64,000 bases of DNA from Saprospira grandis str. Lewin (GTDB lineage Bacteria; Bacteroidota; Bacteroidia; Chitinophagales; Saprospiraceae). Below, in pieces: positions 42,469 to 50,512 of this stretch (position 1 is the first letter of the stretch; each line of letters opens with the position of its first letter). The translations under genes were made by a program, and so were the position numbers. The notes under the pieces are model-generated. The model searched no databases, was not told the DNA's origin, and saw nothing but the letters and a program-made list of their open reading frames with translations. The stretch spans positions 496,001 to 560,000 of the forward strand of contig NC_016940.1 of NCBI RefSeq assembly GCF_000250635.1, given 5' to 3'.

Positions 42469-43245
42469 CTAACTGATTTTTTCAAGGAAACTGATCCAAT
42501 GCTTGCGCTCTTGGGCTGTTTTGGCCTTTCTGAGCAAGCGGGCGGCCAGCTGCCGACAAGGCGCTATGACTTCTTGTTTGGAGGCTCCATAAAGTTGGGC
42601 CTTCAAGAAATAGTCTAGGGCTTCTTCTTGCTGCTCTAATGCCATATAGGTTTGAGCGAGGGCTAATACCAGCTCTTTTTTTGCTTTTGTGACAAGCATT
42701 TTTTCTAAGATAGCAATCTTTTCTAAACTAGCCGGCATCTTTTCTATTTCGGTCAAAGATAAGGCCGTTCTTAACTTTTCTTTGAACAGTCGTTGAAAAT
42801 TTTCTGTTAGTTTTTCTTTTCTTTTATGTTGACTGCTACAAAAGAAAGAAATTTCTTCGCTAATGGATAGGCGGAAGAGCAGTTCTTGGCTATCTAGGGG
42901 TTCTTGTTCTTGCAGCATAAAGAGGTAAGCAATATAAAGCAGGGCCGTTTGTTTTTTAAAGGCCTCTAGGGCTGCTATTTGCTCGGCCCAACTGGCTTGT
43001 TTTCCTTTTTCTAGTAGTGGCCATAGTGGGTTGGCTTCGGCTAGTTCGATAAAAGGGGCTTGGGCCAAACGGCTTTGCATCAGGGCACAATCTCCTAAAA
43101 AGCGAAGCGCCAACAAATTGGGTGGCTGCTGCTCCTCTCCTTCCCATATATATAGACTGCTGGCCTTTAGTAGGGCGGCCAAACAAGAGAGGTAATCTGC
43201 CGAGTCATAATGATGTGCCGCCTTTTGGGCCACTGCATAAAACAT
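42469..43245 (-). CDS. Cytoplasmic helical (TPR-like) protein of unknown function
   Basis: The 258-residue protein has no signal peptide. It is nearly all helical, with repeated pairs such as DYLSCLAALLKASSLYI, ALRFLGDCALMQSRLA and LALAQTYMALEQQEEALDYFLKAQLYGA, the last closely resembling a TPR unit. Such proteins act as protein-binding scaffolds. It is divergent from hemH (about 210 bp between the start codons; no promoter consensus was found there). A role is not known. Confidence 0.7.
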   Translation of the reverse strand: MFYAVAQKAAHHYDSADYLSCLAALLKASSLYIWEGEEQQPPNLLALRFLGDCALMQSRLAQAPFIELAEANPLWPLLEKGKQASWAEQIAALEAFKKQTALLYIAYLFMLQEQEPLDSQELLFRLSISEEISFFCSSQHKRKEKLTENFQRLFKEKLRTALSLTEIEKMPASLEKIAILEKMLVTKAKKELVLALAQTYMALEQQEEALDYFLKAQLYGASKQEVIAPCRQLAARLLRKAKTAQERKHWISFLEKIS

Positions 43246-43456
43246 CTGCCAATAGTTTGAGCATCTAGAGTAATAGAAGTCCCTAAAGATAGAAAACTAA
43301 ATGCCCCCAAAGCTATAAACTGAGGAAAAGCCCTGCAAAAAAAGAAATAATGATTAAGTTTGCAGCGCTTTTTTGGGCCTTTTGTTAAACAAAACAGTCC
43401 TTGCACCGCTTTATAGGTACATTTATTATTTTCATGACGATCTGAAGGAACAACTT

Positions 43457-44479
43457 ATGGCTTTAGCCGGAAAAACAGGGGTTTTGCTTGTAAATTTGGG
43501 GACACCCGATGCCCCAACTAGAGGGGCTGTTTATCGCTACCTCAAAGAATTTTTATTGGATGGGCGGGTAATTGACATTAACCCTATTGCCCGAAATATT
43601 TTGGTCCGTGGCATTATTGCGCCTTTTCGCTCTGGCGCTTCGGCCAAGTTGTATCAAGAGCTCTGGACCGATAAGGGCTCGCCCCTAAAGGTTTTTGGCT
43701 ATTTTCTACAAGAGGAGGTCCAAAAACAATTGGGCGATGATTATATTGTAGAACTGGGGATGCGCTACCAAAATCCCTCTATCAAATCGGCTCTTGATAA
43801 ATTGATGGCCCAACAAATTAGCCGGCTAGTGGTGCTGCCGCTCTTTCCCCAATATGCCTCGGCCACTACGGGCTCGGTGCATGATGAGGTGATGCGTTTG
43901 CTCCGGCAAGAGCAAATTATTCCCGAAATTAGCTTTATCAATTCTTATCACGATCATCCCAAAATGATTGCCGCCTTTGTGGCCCGCGCCCAAGAACACA
44001 ATATAGAGGACTATGATCATCTGCTCTTTTCTTATCATGGGCTGCCCAAACGCCAACTCGTCAAGGCCGACCGCTGCAACCACTGTATGCAAACTGAAAA
44101 TTGCTGCGAAACGCTCAGCATTAAGAACCAACATTGTTATAGTGCCCAATGCTATGACACTAGCCGCGCTATTGCCGAGGCCCTAAATTTGCCCAAGGAA
44201 AAATACAGCAATTGCTTTCAGTCTCGCCTTGGCCGAGACCCCTGGCTAGAACCCTATACTAGCGATTTGCTCAAGGAACGCTATGAAAAAGGCGACCGCA
44301 AGATCCTGGTTTTTTGTCCCGCCTTTGTGGCCGATTGCCTAGAAACTACCATCGAAATCTCTGAGGAATATGCCGAGGAGTTTGAAGAAATGGGCGGAGA
44401 ACATCTCCAACTAGTAGAAGGCCTGAATGATCATCCGCTTTGGGTGGAGGCTGTGGTGGAGCTCATCCAAGAAGCTTAA
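43457..44479 (+). CDS. hemH: Ferrochelatase
   Basis: HemH inserts Fe2+ into protoporphyrin IX, the last step of protohaem synthesis, at the membrane face. The 340-residue protein starts MALAGKTGVLLVNLGTPDAPT, the family's N-terminal signature, so the ATG at 43457 is preferred over the longer frame from 43373. The catalytic His region is LLFSYHGLPKRQL. A Cys-rich insert (CNHCMQTENCCETLSIKNQHCYSAQC) is typical of the Bacteroidota version. Later the family shows FQSRLGRDPWLEPYT and FCPAFVADCLETTIEI. Intact and monocistronic, ending with a terminator. Confidence 0.96.
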   Translation: MALAGKTGVLLVNLGTPDAPTRGAVYRYLKEFLLDGRVIDINPIARNILVRGIIAPFRSGASAKLYQELWTDKGSPLKVFGYFLQEEVQKQLGDDYIVELGMRYQNPSIKSALDKLMAQQISRLVVLPLFPQYASATTGSVHDEVMRLLRQEQIIPEISFINSYHDHPKMIAAFVARAQEHNIEDYDHLLFSYHGLPKRQLVKADRCNHCMQTENCCETLSIKNQHCYSAQCYDTSRAIAEALNLPKEKYSNCFQSRLGRDPWLEPYTSDLLKERYEKGDRKILVFCPAFVADCLETTIEISEEYAEEFEEMGGEHLQLVEGLNDHPLWVEAVVELIQEA

Positions 44480-44486
44480 ATAAGAA

Positions 44487-44521
44487 AGGTCTCTAACTGT
44501 TGTTGTTAGGGACCTTTTTTT
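44487..44521 (+). terminator. Terminator of hemH
   Basis: AGGTCTCTAAC pairs with GTTAGGGACCT (one G-U type pair), then seven T residues. Confidence 0.9.
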
Positions 44522-44640
44522 GGGGGCCTCCCGCAGCAAGCTGCGGGCGCTAGTTTAATTTAGGAGGGTTTCAACCCTCATTTATATATAATCGCAAAGC
44601 GATACCACAGTTGCTGTGGGTTTTAACCTACAGTAAAACA
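44515..44640 (-). repeat. Partial mosaic repeat, copy 17, with hairpin modules
   Basis: It starts TTTTTTGGGGGCCTCCCGCA, with a CCCGCAGCAAGCTGCGGG stem, then AGGGTTTCAACCCT and ATCGCAAAGCGAT palindromic modules like those of copies 5 and 7. The core GGCCGAGCGAACAGCG segment is missing. Confidence 0.72.
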
Positions 44641-44815
44641 GCCAGATCGCTAGGCCGAAGAGAACAGGCCCCAAGGGCCTGCGAAAACTACAATAAAAGC
44701 GCCTGTATAAAAAATGGCCCAAACGCCCCTAAGGGATTCCTTAAGGAATCCCGCAGAGGGGTGGGTGGGCGGGTCATATTAGCGAATGAGGAGCGCAGCG
44801 ACGAATACCGCTTTT

Positions 44816-44958
44816 TATGCGGTCCTACAGGCCCGAAGGGCCGCAGGCTGAGGGATAGTAGGCAGTGGCCCACAGGGCCAGACCAAGGAGCGTAGCGACG
44901 CAGGGCCGAGCGAGCAGCGAGCTGCCGCATAGCCCGACCCGAGCGAAGCGAGGGGCAG
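44816..44958 (+). repeat. GC-rich mosaic intergenic repeat, copy 18
   Basis: Plus-oriented copy with the GGCCCGAAGGGCC hairpin, GGGCCGAGCGAGCAGCGAG variant of the core and GGGGCAGCCCC end, which abuts the 3' end of the gene at 44962. With copy 17 it fills the 480-bp gap between hemH and that gene; the segment between them holds only a few short palindromes. Confidence 0.87.
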
Positions 44959-44961
44959 CCC

Positions 44962-46341
44962 CTAATCCTCAATCTCTAAAAGCTCTATTTGATAATCGGC
45001 TATCTCCTCGGCATTTTGTAAGGCCGTTTTGATTTGATAGGCCTTAATATAAGGATAGCGATTGCTCAATGGCGAATCTTTAGGGCCAAGCAACAGCAGC
45101 TCCTGCTTATCTATAGGCTGGCCGAGCTGATCTAGATAGATAATGTTTGCCTTTAGCTTTTGAATAGATTGGCTGGCCGACTGCTTGAGGCGCAAACTCA
45201 AATGATGATAAACAGAGTTGGAAAATTGGTTATAGCTTAATTCACTAGCCACAGCCTCCGCCTTAAAGAAATACTTCTGGTTTAGCTTTTCGGGAAATAC
45301 CCTTAGGGATTTGGGAAGCATTGGGCTAGTAGTTTCCTTAATATTGACCAACTCTAGCTCCAACAAAATCTCTGCAACAGGAGGTGGGTCGCCATAGGCC
45401 TGATGCAGCTCTTGAATGGCCACATAATCGCCCATTTGGGCTCCTTTTGGAATATCAAAAGTGAGTGGGCTGCTCCAGAGCTTCTCCCCGTTTTGGTCCA
45501 AATAATGCAGCCAAGCCACTACGCTCCCACTGCCCGAACTCAGGAGCTTGAAATAGCCCTTTAGATAATAACTAAACTCCTTTTCCTCTGCCCGAGAGAT
45601 CGTTTCTAGTTCGGCAGATAAGCCCACAATCTCGCCATCTCCGGCAATCATACTGCCTTTTTCCCAACGGCTAGAAATCGACTGGCTGCTGCCGCTATAG
45701 GCTTCTCTTGCGACCACTTCAGGAAAGCCCTCTCGCTCTATTTCGCTTTCGCTGCTGTAGCCAGGCATGAGGACCAAATAGGCAATAAGCACTCCCAAGA
45801 CAATGGATAAGGAAACAAAAGCATTGATTCTTTTTTGCCTTTTGTCTTCTTCCTTTTTAGGGCGGCTTGCGGCAGGCCGTCCCAAATCAAAGTTAGGAGC
45901 TGCATTTTGGGCCCTAAAAGGCCTTTCTTCTTCTTTTAACTGCAGCAGCAGCTGCATAGCTCTTTGGTCTTCTGGATTGAGCTGTAGCTGTTGCTGCGCC
46001 CATAACTTCACGGCCTTTTGGTCCGAACTATTTCCCTTTTCTTGAAAACAAATCAGATGCGCCTGGGCCATCAAGAGGGCGAGGTCTTCTCCCTGAGGGC
46101 GAATCAAGCGAGCCTGCTGCAGCTCCAACAAGGCCTCCTCTCCTAAGCCATGCTGAATATAGCCTTTGGCCCTAGCCGTAAAATCTTGGTAGGCCGCTTC
46201 TAATTTATCCCAATCCGTATAACTCAGGCCCATAGAAAGGCCCAGCTCTTTATATTCTTCTTGGCTAAAGCTTTCTTCCTCAATGCGGTTTTGCATTTGT
46301 TTTAGCTGCTCGAGCAAAGATTTTATTTGGGGATCCTGCAT
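44962..46341 (-). CDS. Single-pass membrane protein with helical N-terminus, unknown function
   Basis: This 459-residue protein has a charged, helical N-terminal region (1-175) containing TPR-like pairs (GLGEEALLELQQARLIRPQGEDLALLMAQAHL), then one membrane segment (about 190-208, FVSLSIVLGVLIAYLVLMPGY). The C-terminal 240 residues lie on the other side of the membrane and look beta-rich (KEFSYYLKGYFKLLSSGSGSVVAWLHYLDQNGEKLW, SVYHHLSLRLKQSAS). There is no enzyme motif. It may be an assembly or sensing protein of the envelope. The start ATG has no alternatives nearby. Confidence 0.72.
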   Translation of the reverse strand: MQDPQIKSLLEQLKQMQNRIEEESFSQEEYKELGLSMGLSYTDWDKLEAAYQDFTARAKGYIQHGLGEEALLELQQARLIRPQGEDLALLMAQAHLICFQEKGNSSDQKAVKLWAQQQLQLNPEDQRAMQLLLQLKEEERPFRAQNAAPNFDLGRPAASRPKKEEDKRQKRINAFVSLSIVLGVLIAYLVLMPGYSSESEIEREGFPEVVAREAYSGSSQSISSRWEKGSMIAGDGEIVGLSAELETISRAEEKEFSYYLKGYFKLLSSGSGSVVAWLHYLDQNGEKLWSSPLTFDIPKGAQMGDYVAIQELHQAYGDPPPVAEILLELELVNIKETTSPMLPKSLRVFPEKLNQKYFFKAEAVASELSYNQFSNSVYHHLSLRLKQSASQSIQKLKANIIYLDQLGQPIDKQELLLLGPKDSPLSNRYPYIKAYQIKTALQNAEEIADYQIELLEIED

Positions 46342-46414
46342 AAAAAATGGGAAATTCAGTGAACAATTTGGTCAAATCGTGATAGACGTCACCTTTTTTA
46401 AAAATAGTCTAAAC

Positions 46415-46422
46415 TACTTTTG
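46415..46422 (+). promoter_or_regulatory. Candidate -7 box for the SulP transporter gene
   Basis: TActTTTG lies 65 bp upstream of the ATG. No TTG at ideal spacing was found. Confidence 0.45.
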
Positions 46423-46486
46423 TTCATAGAGTGAACGCCTCAATAGAATTCTTGACCTCTTTTACAGCATTAAAGTACAAATTATT

Positions 46487-48214
46487 ATGGATATCAAACA
46501 ATTTATACCCGCTTTAGAGTGGCTTCCCAAATACTCCCAAAACGACCTAAAAGGCGATTTATCGGCAGGTTTGACCGTGGGCGTGATGTTGATCCCTCAA
46601 GGGATGGCTTATTCAATGTTGGCCGGCTTGCCTCCAATTTATGGACTTTATGCCTCTATTCTTCCGCTGATCATTTATGCTTTTTTGGGGACCTCTCGCC
46701 AGTTGGCTGTGGGGCCTGTTGCTATGGTATCTTTGTTGGTTGCTTCTGGAGTAGGCGCCATTACTCAAGATCCTGATGAGTTTATTAAATTGGCGATCAT
46801 GATGGCCCTAATGGTGGGTATTTTCCAATTCACCCTTGGGGTTTTACGTATGGGTTTTCTGGTCAACTTCCTTTCTCATCCGGTGATTAGTGGTTTTACC
46901 TCTGCCGCCGCCCTGATTATTGGGTTTTCGCAACTCAAGCATTTGCTGGGTATTGACCTAAAGCGCTCGCATCATGTGCACGATATCATTGGACAAGCCA
47001 TTGAGCGCGCTGGAGAAACCAATATGTATACCCTCATGATTGGCCTAGGCGGCGTGGCCATTATCTTGGCCCTCAAAAAGCTCAATAAAAAAATGGGGAT
47101 CAATATCCCTGGCCCTTTGGTTGCCGTAGTTTTTGGTATCCTTACCGTTTGGGGCATGGGCCTTTTTGATGCCGGTGTTAAGATTGTTGGAGAGGTGCCC
47201 AGCGGTTTGCCTACCCCTCAAGTGCCTACCTTTAGCCTAGAAAACTTCCAGAAGCTTTTGCCGATCGCTTTGACGATCTCGCTAGTGGGCTTTATGGAGT
47301 CTATCGCCGTAGCTAAAGCCATTCAGGCCAAACACAAAAATTATAAGATTATCCCCAACCAAGAACTTATTGGTCTTGGACTCGCCAACATTGGCGGCTC
47401 TTTCTTACAGGCCTTCCCCACCACAGGAGGATTCTCTCGTACGGCAGTAAATGACCAAGCTGGAGCTAAAACTGGTGTAGCAGCTATTCTTTCTGCCGCC
47501 CTGATTGTTCTTACGCTGCTTTTCCTTACCCCCCTATTCTACTACCTCCCCAAAGCCATTTTGGCCTCTGTAATTATGGTAGCCGTATTTGGCCTTATTG
47601 ATTATAATGAAGCCATCCACCTCTGGAAAGCCGATCGCCGCGATTTCTGGATGCTCGTCCTCACTTTTGTGGCTACCCTTTCTTTGGGTATCGAACAAGG
47701 TATTGGCTTGGGTGTTGTGGTTTCTTTGTTCAGCATTATCTACCAAACTACTCGCCCCCATTTGGCCATCTTGGCCCGCATTCCTGGCAGCAAGCACTAC
47801 CGTAACATAAAACGCTTTGACCGACTAGAAGAGCGCAGCGACTTGCTCATCCTCCGCTTTGATGCACAGCTTTATTTTGCCAATACCACTTTCTTCCGCG
47901 AAAGCATCGAGAAACTAGCCGAAGAAGCTGGCGAAGACCTCAAAGCGATTATTATCAATGCCGAAAGTATCAACGCTATTGATTCTAGTGCCATGCACGC
48001 CCTAGAAGATGTAGCCAAGGAAATCCAAGATAAAGAGATCAACTTCTTTGTGGCTGGCGCCAAAGGCCCTGTTCGAGATGCCCTTTATCGGGGCCATATT
48101 ATCGAGCATATTGGTGCCGAAAACTTCTTTATTGATGTTCAGGCCGCTGTAGATGCCGCCGATGGCAAAGATGGCCGCGAACATGATGAATATGTACTCG
48201 AAAATAGCCTCTAG
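46487..48214 (+). CDS. SulP-family inorganic anion transporter with STAS domain
   Basis: The 575-residue transporter has the SulP signature near the N-terminus (DLSAGLTVGVMLIPQGMAYSMLAGLPPIYGLYAS) and QLAVGPVAMVSLLVASG. About ten or more transmembrane helices span residues 25-425. Later ELIGLGLANIGGSFLQAFPTTGGFSRTAVNDQAGAKTG is a further SulP hallmark. A cytoplasmic STAS domain occupies about 445-560 (LLILRFDAQLYFANTTFFRESI, IIINAESINAIDSSAMHALEDV). Substrates in the family include sulphate, bicarbonate and molybdate; this sequence alone does not decide. It is monocistronic, with a strong terminator. Confidence 0.93.
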   Translation: MDIKQFIPALEWLPKYSQNDLKGDLSAGLTVGVMLIPQGMAYSMLAGLPPIYGLYASILPLIIYAFLGTSRQLAVGPVAMVSLLVASGVGAITQDPDEFIKLAIMMALMVGIFQFTLGVLRMGFLVNFLSHPVISGFTSAAALIIGFSQLKHLLGIDLKRSHHVHDIIGQAIERAGETNMYTLMIGLGGVAIILALKKLNKKMGINIPGPLVAVVFGILTVWGMGLFDAGVKIVGEVPSGLPTPQVPTFSLENFQKLLPIALTISLVGFMESIAVAKAIQAKHKNYKIIPNQELIGLGLANIGGSFLQAFPTTGGFSRTAVNDQAGAKTGVAAILSAALIVLTLLFLTPLFYYLPKAILASVIMVAVFGLIDYNEAIHLWKADRRDFWMLVLTFVATLSLGIEQGIGLGVVVSLFSIIYQTTRPHLAILARIPGSKHYRNIKRFDRLEERSDLLILRFDAQLYFANTTFFRESIEKLAEEAGEDLKAIIINAESINAIDSSAMHALEDVAKEIQDKEINFFVAGAKGPVRDALYRGHIIEHIGAENFFIDVQAAVDAADGKDGREHDEYVLENSL

Positions 48215-48236
48215 GCTGTTCTAATGTCTGTTGTTT

Positions 48237-48273
48237 AACGGCTAGTGGGAGCTTTCCTGCTAGCCGTTTTTTT
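48237..48273 (+). terminator. Terminator of the SulP gene
   Basis: AACGGCTAG (48237-48245) pairs perfectly with CTAGCCGTT (48260-48268), followed by T residues. Confidence 0.9.
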
Positions 48274-48291
48274 ATGCTTTTTCTGAAGGTT

Positions 48292-48418
48292 TTTTTGGGG
48301 CCTCCGCTGCGGCTGCGCCTTGCGGCGCTACGCTTCAGGGCTCGCAGGTCTGCTCGGCCCTGCGGCCTGACGGCCTTGGTCTGCGGCTTCGCCGCCCCCT
48401 TGCGCATCGCTAGGCCGC
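48292..48418 (-). repeat. GC-rich mosaic intergenic repeat, copy 19
   Basis: Minus-oriented copy with GCGGCTTCGCCGC and GGCCTGACGGCC stems, located between the SulP terminator and the first 75-bp repeat of the IS locus. Confidence 0.88.
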
Positions 48419-48457
48419 TCAACAACTATGTTTTAGCTGGGCCTTCCGCTTCGGCCA

Positions 48458-48532
48458 CTGAAAAAGGTCCAATTGTTAGCAATAAGTTAAAGCACTAGCC
48501 TAATGAACTTATTCAAAGAGTTAAAGAATGAC
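48458..48532 (+). repeat. 75-bp direct repeat, left copy, flanking the IS
   Basis: This is identical over all 75 bases to 49891-49965 and starts CTGAAAAAGGTCCAATTGTT. It ends at the base before the IS left end. It contains an ATG-led frame (MNLFKELKND) broken by the IS. Confidence 0.9.
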
Positions 48533-49890
48533 GAGACTGTTTAAAATTTTGTGTATGGGCTAAAAAAGGGGTAAAGATTAGGAGGTTTAATATCAATTTA
48601 ATTACTTAGAAAAAAAGTACCGCTATGGACAAGAAACAAGAAGAGTTATTAAACCGCCTACTAGGAGATGTGAAGAACATTGAGGAGCTAGACAAGCTAA
48701 CAGATGACCTCAAAAAACGAGGAATCAAAGTTTGTTAGAAGGAGAAATGTCAGCGCATTTAGGGTATGCTCGTGGCGAAGAAGTCCAAGGAGAAAATCGC
48801 AGAAATGGCCATTCTTCAAAGAAGATCAAGACGGAAAGTGGCAAATTACAAATAGAAATACCAAGAGATCGAGAGGGTAAATTTGACCCTGTAACAGTCC
48901 CCAAACACAAATCGATGACGGCTAAGCTGGAGAGTGTGATTACACTATTGTATGCTAAAGGTATGAGCCTGTCTGATATAGTAGAGTATATGGATGAAAT
49001 TTATGGTCAGCAGTACTCTAAGAGTCAAATTACAACCATTACTAATAGCCTCTTAGATAGTATTCGAGAGTGGCAAAATCGGGTTCTTGATGAGAAGTAT
49101 GCGATTCTTTGGATTGATGGGATTCACTATAAAATTAGAGAGGATGGGCAGATTAAAAGCAAGGTTTGCATGATTGTACTTGGGGTTAATTTAGCAGGCT
49201 ATCAAGACATTATTGGCATGTATCTCTTTGAAAAAGAGACTGCTGCAAATTGGGCCACAACTTTGAATGACATTAAAACAAGAGGGGTAAAGGATGTTTT
49301 ATTTATCTGCTCAGACAATCTAGCTGGCTTGGACCAAAGCGTTGAGGCCGTCTTTCCTCAGGCAGCTCATCAAATTTGTGTGGTCCATCAAATTCGCAAT
49401 TCTATGAAGGTTGTTGAAGCCTCTAATAGAAGAAAAGTGGCCAAAGATATTAAGCTCATTTATACAGCTCCTAATGAAGCTGAGGCCAGAAATCGGCTTC
49501 AAGATTTTGAAGAAAAATGGGGTGATCGCTATCCTTACATCATTAAATCTTGGGAGAAAAACTGGGACAATCTCACTGTCTTTTTATACTATCCTCAAGA
49601 AATCAGAAAGCTTATTTATACCACAAATATTATTGAAGGCTTTAATGCTGGCCTGAGAAAATATACCAATAACAAACGCTCATTTCCAAATGATGCTGCG
49701 GCCATAAAATCTATCTATTTAGCCGCTATGCAAATTCAAAAACGATGGAAGGTCAAACGAGCTGGTTGGACCAAAGTTTTCAGCCAGCTTTGTGTCTGTT
49801 TCCCTGACCGGGTCATCTAAATTTTACCACTCGCCTCCTAGTCTCTATTGACCAAATTTTATTCTGATACACAAAATCCTGAACAGTCCC
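48533..49890 (+). mobile_element. IS256-family insertion sequence, about 1,358 bp
   Basis: The ends are imperfect inverted repeats: left GAGACTGTTTAAAATTTTGT, and right, read outward-in on the other strand, GGGACTGTTCAGGATTTTGT. One transposase gene lies inside, with a frame break near its start. The element sits exactly between two identical 75-bp direct repeats. Those are far longer than the 8-9 bp target duplications usual for this family. The same terminal sequences occur in the MITE-like elements at 3870, 26834 and 50155. Confidence 0.88.
48625..49820 (+). pseudogene. IS256-family transposase, frame broken near the N-terminus
   Basis: The protein that would start at ATG 48625 (MDKKQEELLNRLLGDVKNI) reads to KKRGIKVC and stops at 48736-48738. 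One base earlier in phase, the sequence continues SLLEGEMSAHLGYARGEEVQG and runs for 362 codons to 49820. Joining the two gives the normal IS256 transposase beginning GIKSLLEGEM, so a single A has probably been lost from an A run near 48727. The downstream frame keeps the catalytic residues: Asp129 (LWIDGIHYK), Asp195 (ICSDNLAGL) and Glu302 (NIIEGFNAGLR), numbered from the TTG at 48732. Without the N-terminal 35 residues it is probably inactive. A programmed -1 shift or sequencing error remains possible. Confidence 0.82.
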
Positions 49891-49965
49891 CTGAAAAAGG
49901 TCCAATTGTTAGCAATAAGTTAAAGCACTAGCCTAATGAACTTATTCAAAGAGTTAAAGAATGAC
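49891..49965 (+). repeat. 75-bp direct repeat, right copy, flanking the IS
   Basis: This is the second identical copy of the 48458-48532 sequence, beginning at the base after the IS right end. It continues into array 3, so the uninterrupted frame was MNLFKELKNDLFSMVDD followed by the repeats. Confidence 0.9.
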
Positions 49966-49977
49966 CTTTTTAGTATG

Positions 49978-50145
49978 GTTGATGATGCCCCAAACATCAT
50001 TCACCATAGTTCAGCCGTCGTTGATGATGCCCTAAACATCATTGACCATAGTTCAGCCGTCGTTGATGATGCCCTAAACATCATTGACCATAGTTCAGCC
50101 GTCGTTGATGATGCCCCAAACATCATTGACCATGGGACTGTTCGG
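49978..50145 (+). repeat. Tandem array 3: 4 units of exactly 42 bp
   Basis: GTTGATGATGCC recurs at 49978, 50020, 50062 and 50104. Each unit has ATGATG and CATCAT arms around CCCTAAA, extending to 8 of 10 paired bases. A frame starting at 49936 reads through the units (VVDDALNIIDHSSA) and ends at 50181. It begins within the 75-bp repeat, and I cannot tell whether it is translated. Confidence 0.9.
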
Positions 50146-50439
50146 GACTGTTCAGGGACTGTTCAGGATTTTGTGTATTAGAATAAAATTTGGGCCTTTA
50201 GCTTAATGCTCAAAAGCGGGATTCAGCCATTCATCGCCTAGGGACAAGCCCCTAGGCTAATCCAATGGAGTCAGCCCTCTGCGAGGGCCTCAACTATTGG
50301 TATACAAGGCCTTGTTCAGTTGTTATCGCAGAGAAGTAGCTTATCCAAAGGCCCTCTTTAGAGGGCTGTCTGAAAAAGCTAGCCTAGGGGCTTGTCCCTA
50401 GGTAGCAAAAAGGGGAAACACAAAATTTTAAACAGACTC
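50134..50439. mobile_element. MITE-like element B with both IS256-type ends
   Basis: It begins at 50155 with the same right-end sequence as the IS (GGGACTGTTCAGGATTTTGT) and ends at 50439 with CACAAAATTTTAAACAGACT, the complement of the IS left end. It is 285 bp and has no ORF of its own, so it looks like a non-autonomous derivative. Two extra head copies, GGGACTGTTC at 50134 and 50144, precede it. An internal inverted repeat (50237-50257 and 50382-50402) matches that of element A. Transposition would depend on an IS256 transposase supplied in trans. Confidence 0.82.
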
Positions 50440-50490
50440 ATTTTGTGTATTAGAATAAAATTTGGGTCTTTAGCTGGCTAGGATTTGGTT
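50440..50490. mobile_element. Truncated MITE head fragment
   Basis: ATTTTGTGTATTAGAATAAA and the following bases to about 50490 repeat the MITE head after its first 13 bases, immediately behind element B. It is a nested or decayed second copy. Confidence 0.7.
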
Positions 50491-50512
50491 AATCCTTGTC
50501 TAGAAAGCAGCC

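Noticed and set aside
48458-49965. A composite transposon with cargo
   Set aside because: Only one transposase gene and no cargo lie between the ends; the outer repeats are only 75 bp and hold no second IS.
49936-50181. A gene for an 81-residue repeat protein (MNLFKELKND with VVDDALNIIDHSSA)
   Set aside because: It might be translated, but the reading frame is mostly array 3 and ends in MITE sequence. The evidence for a protein is too weak to list it as a gene.
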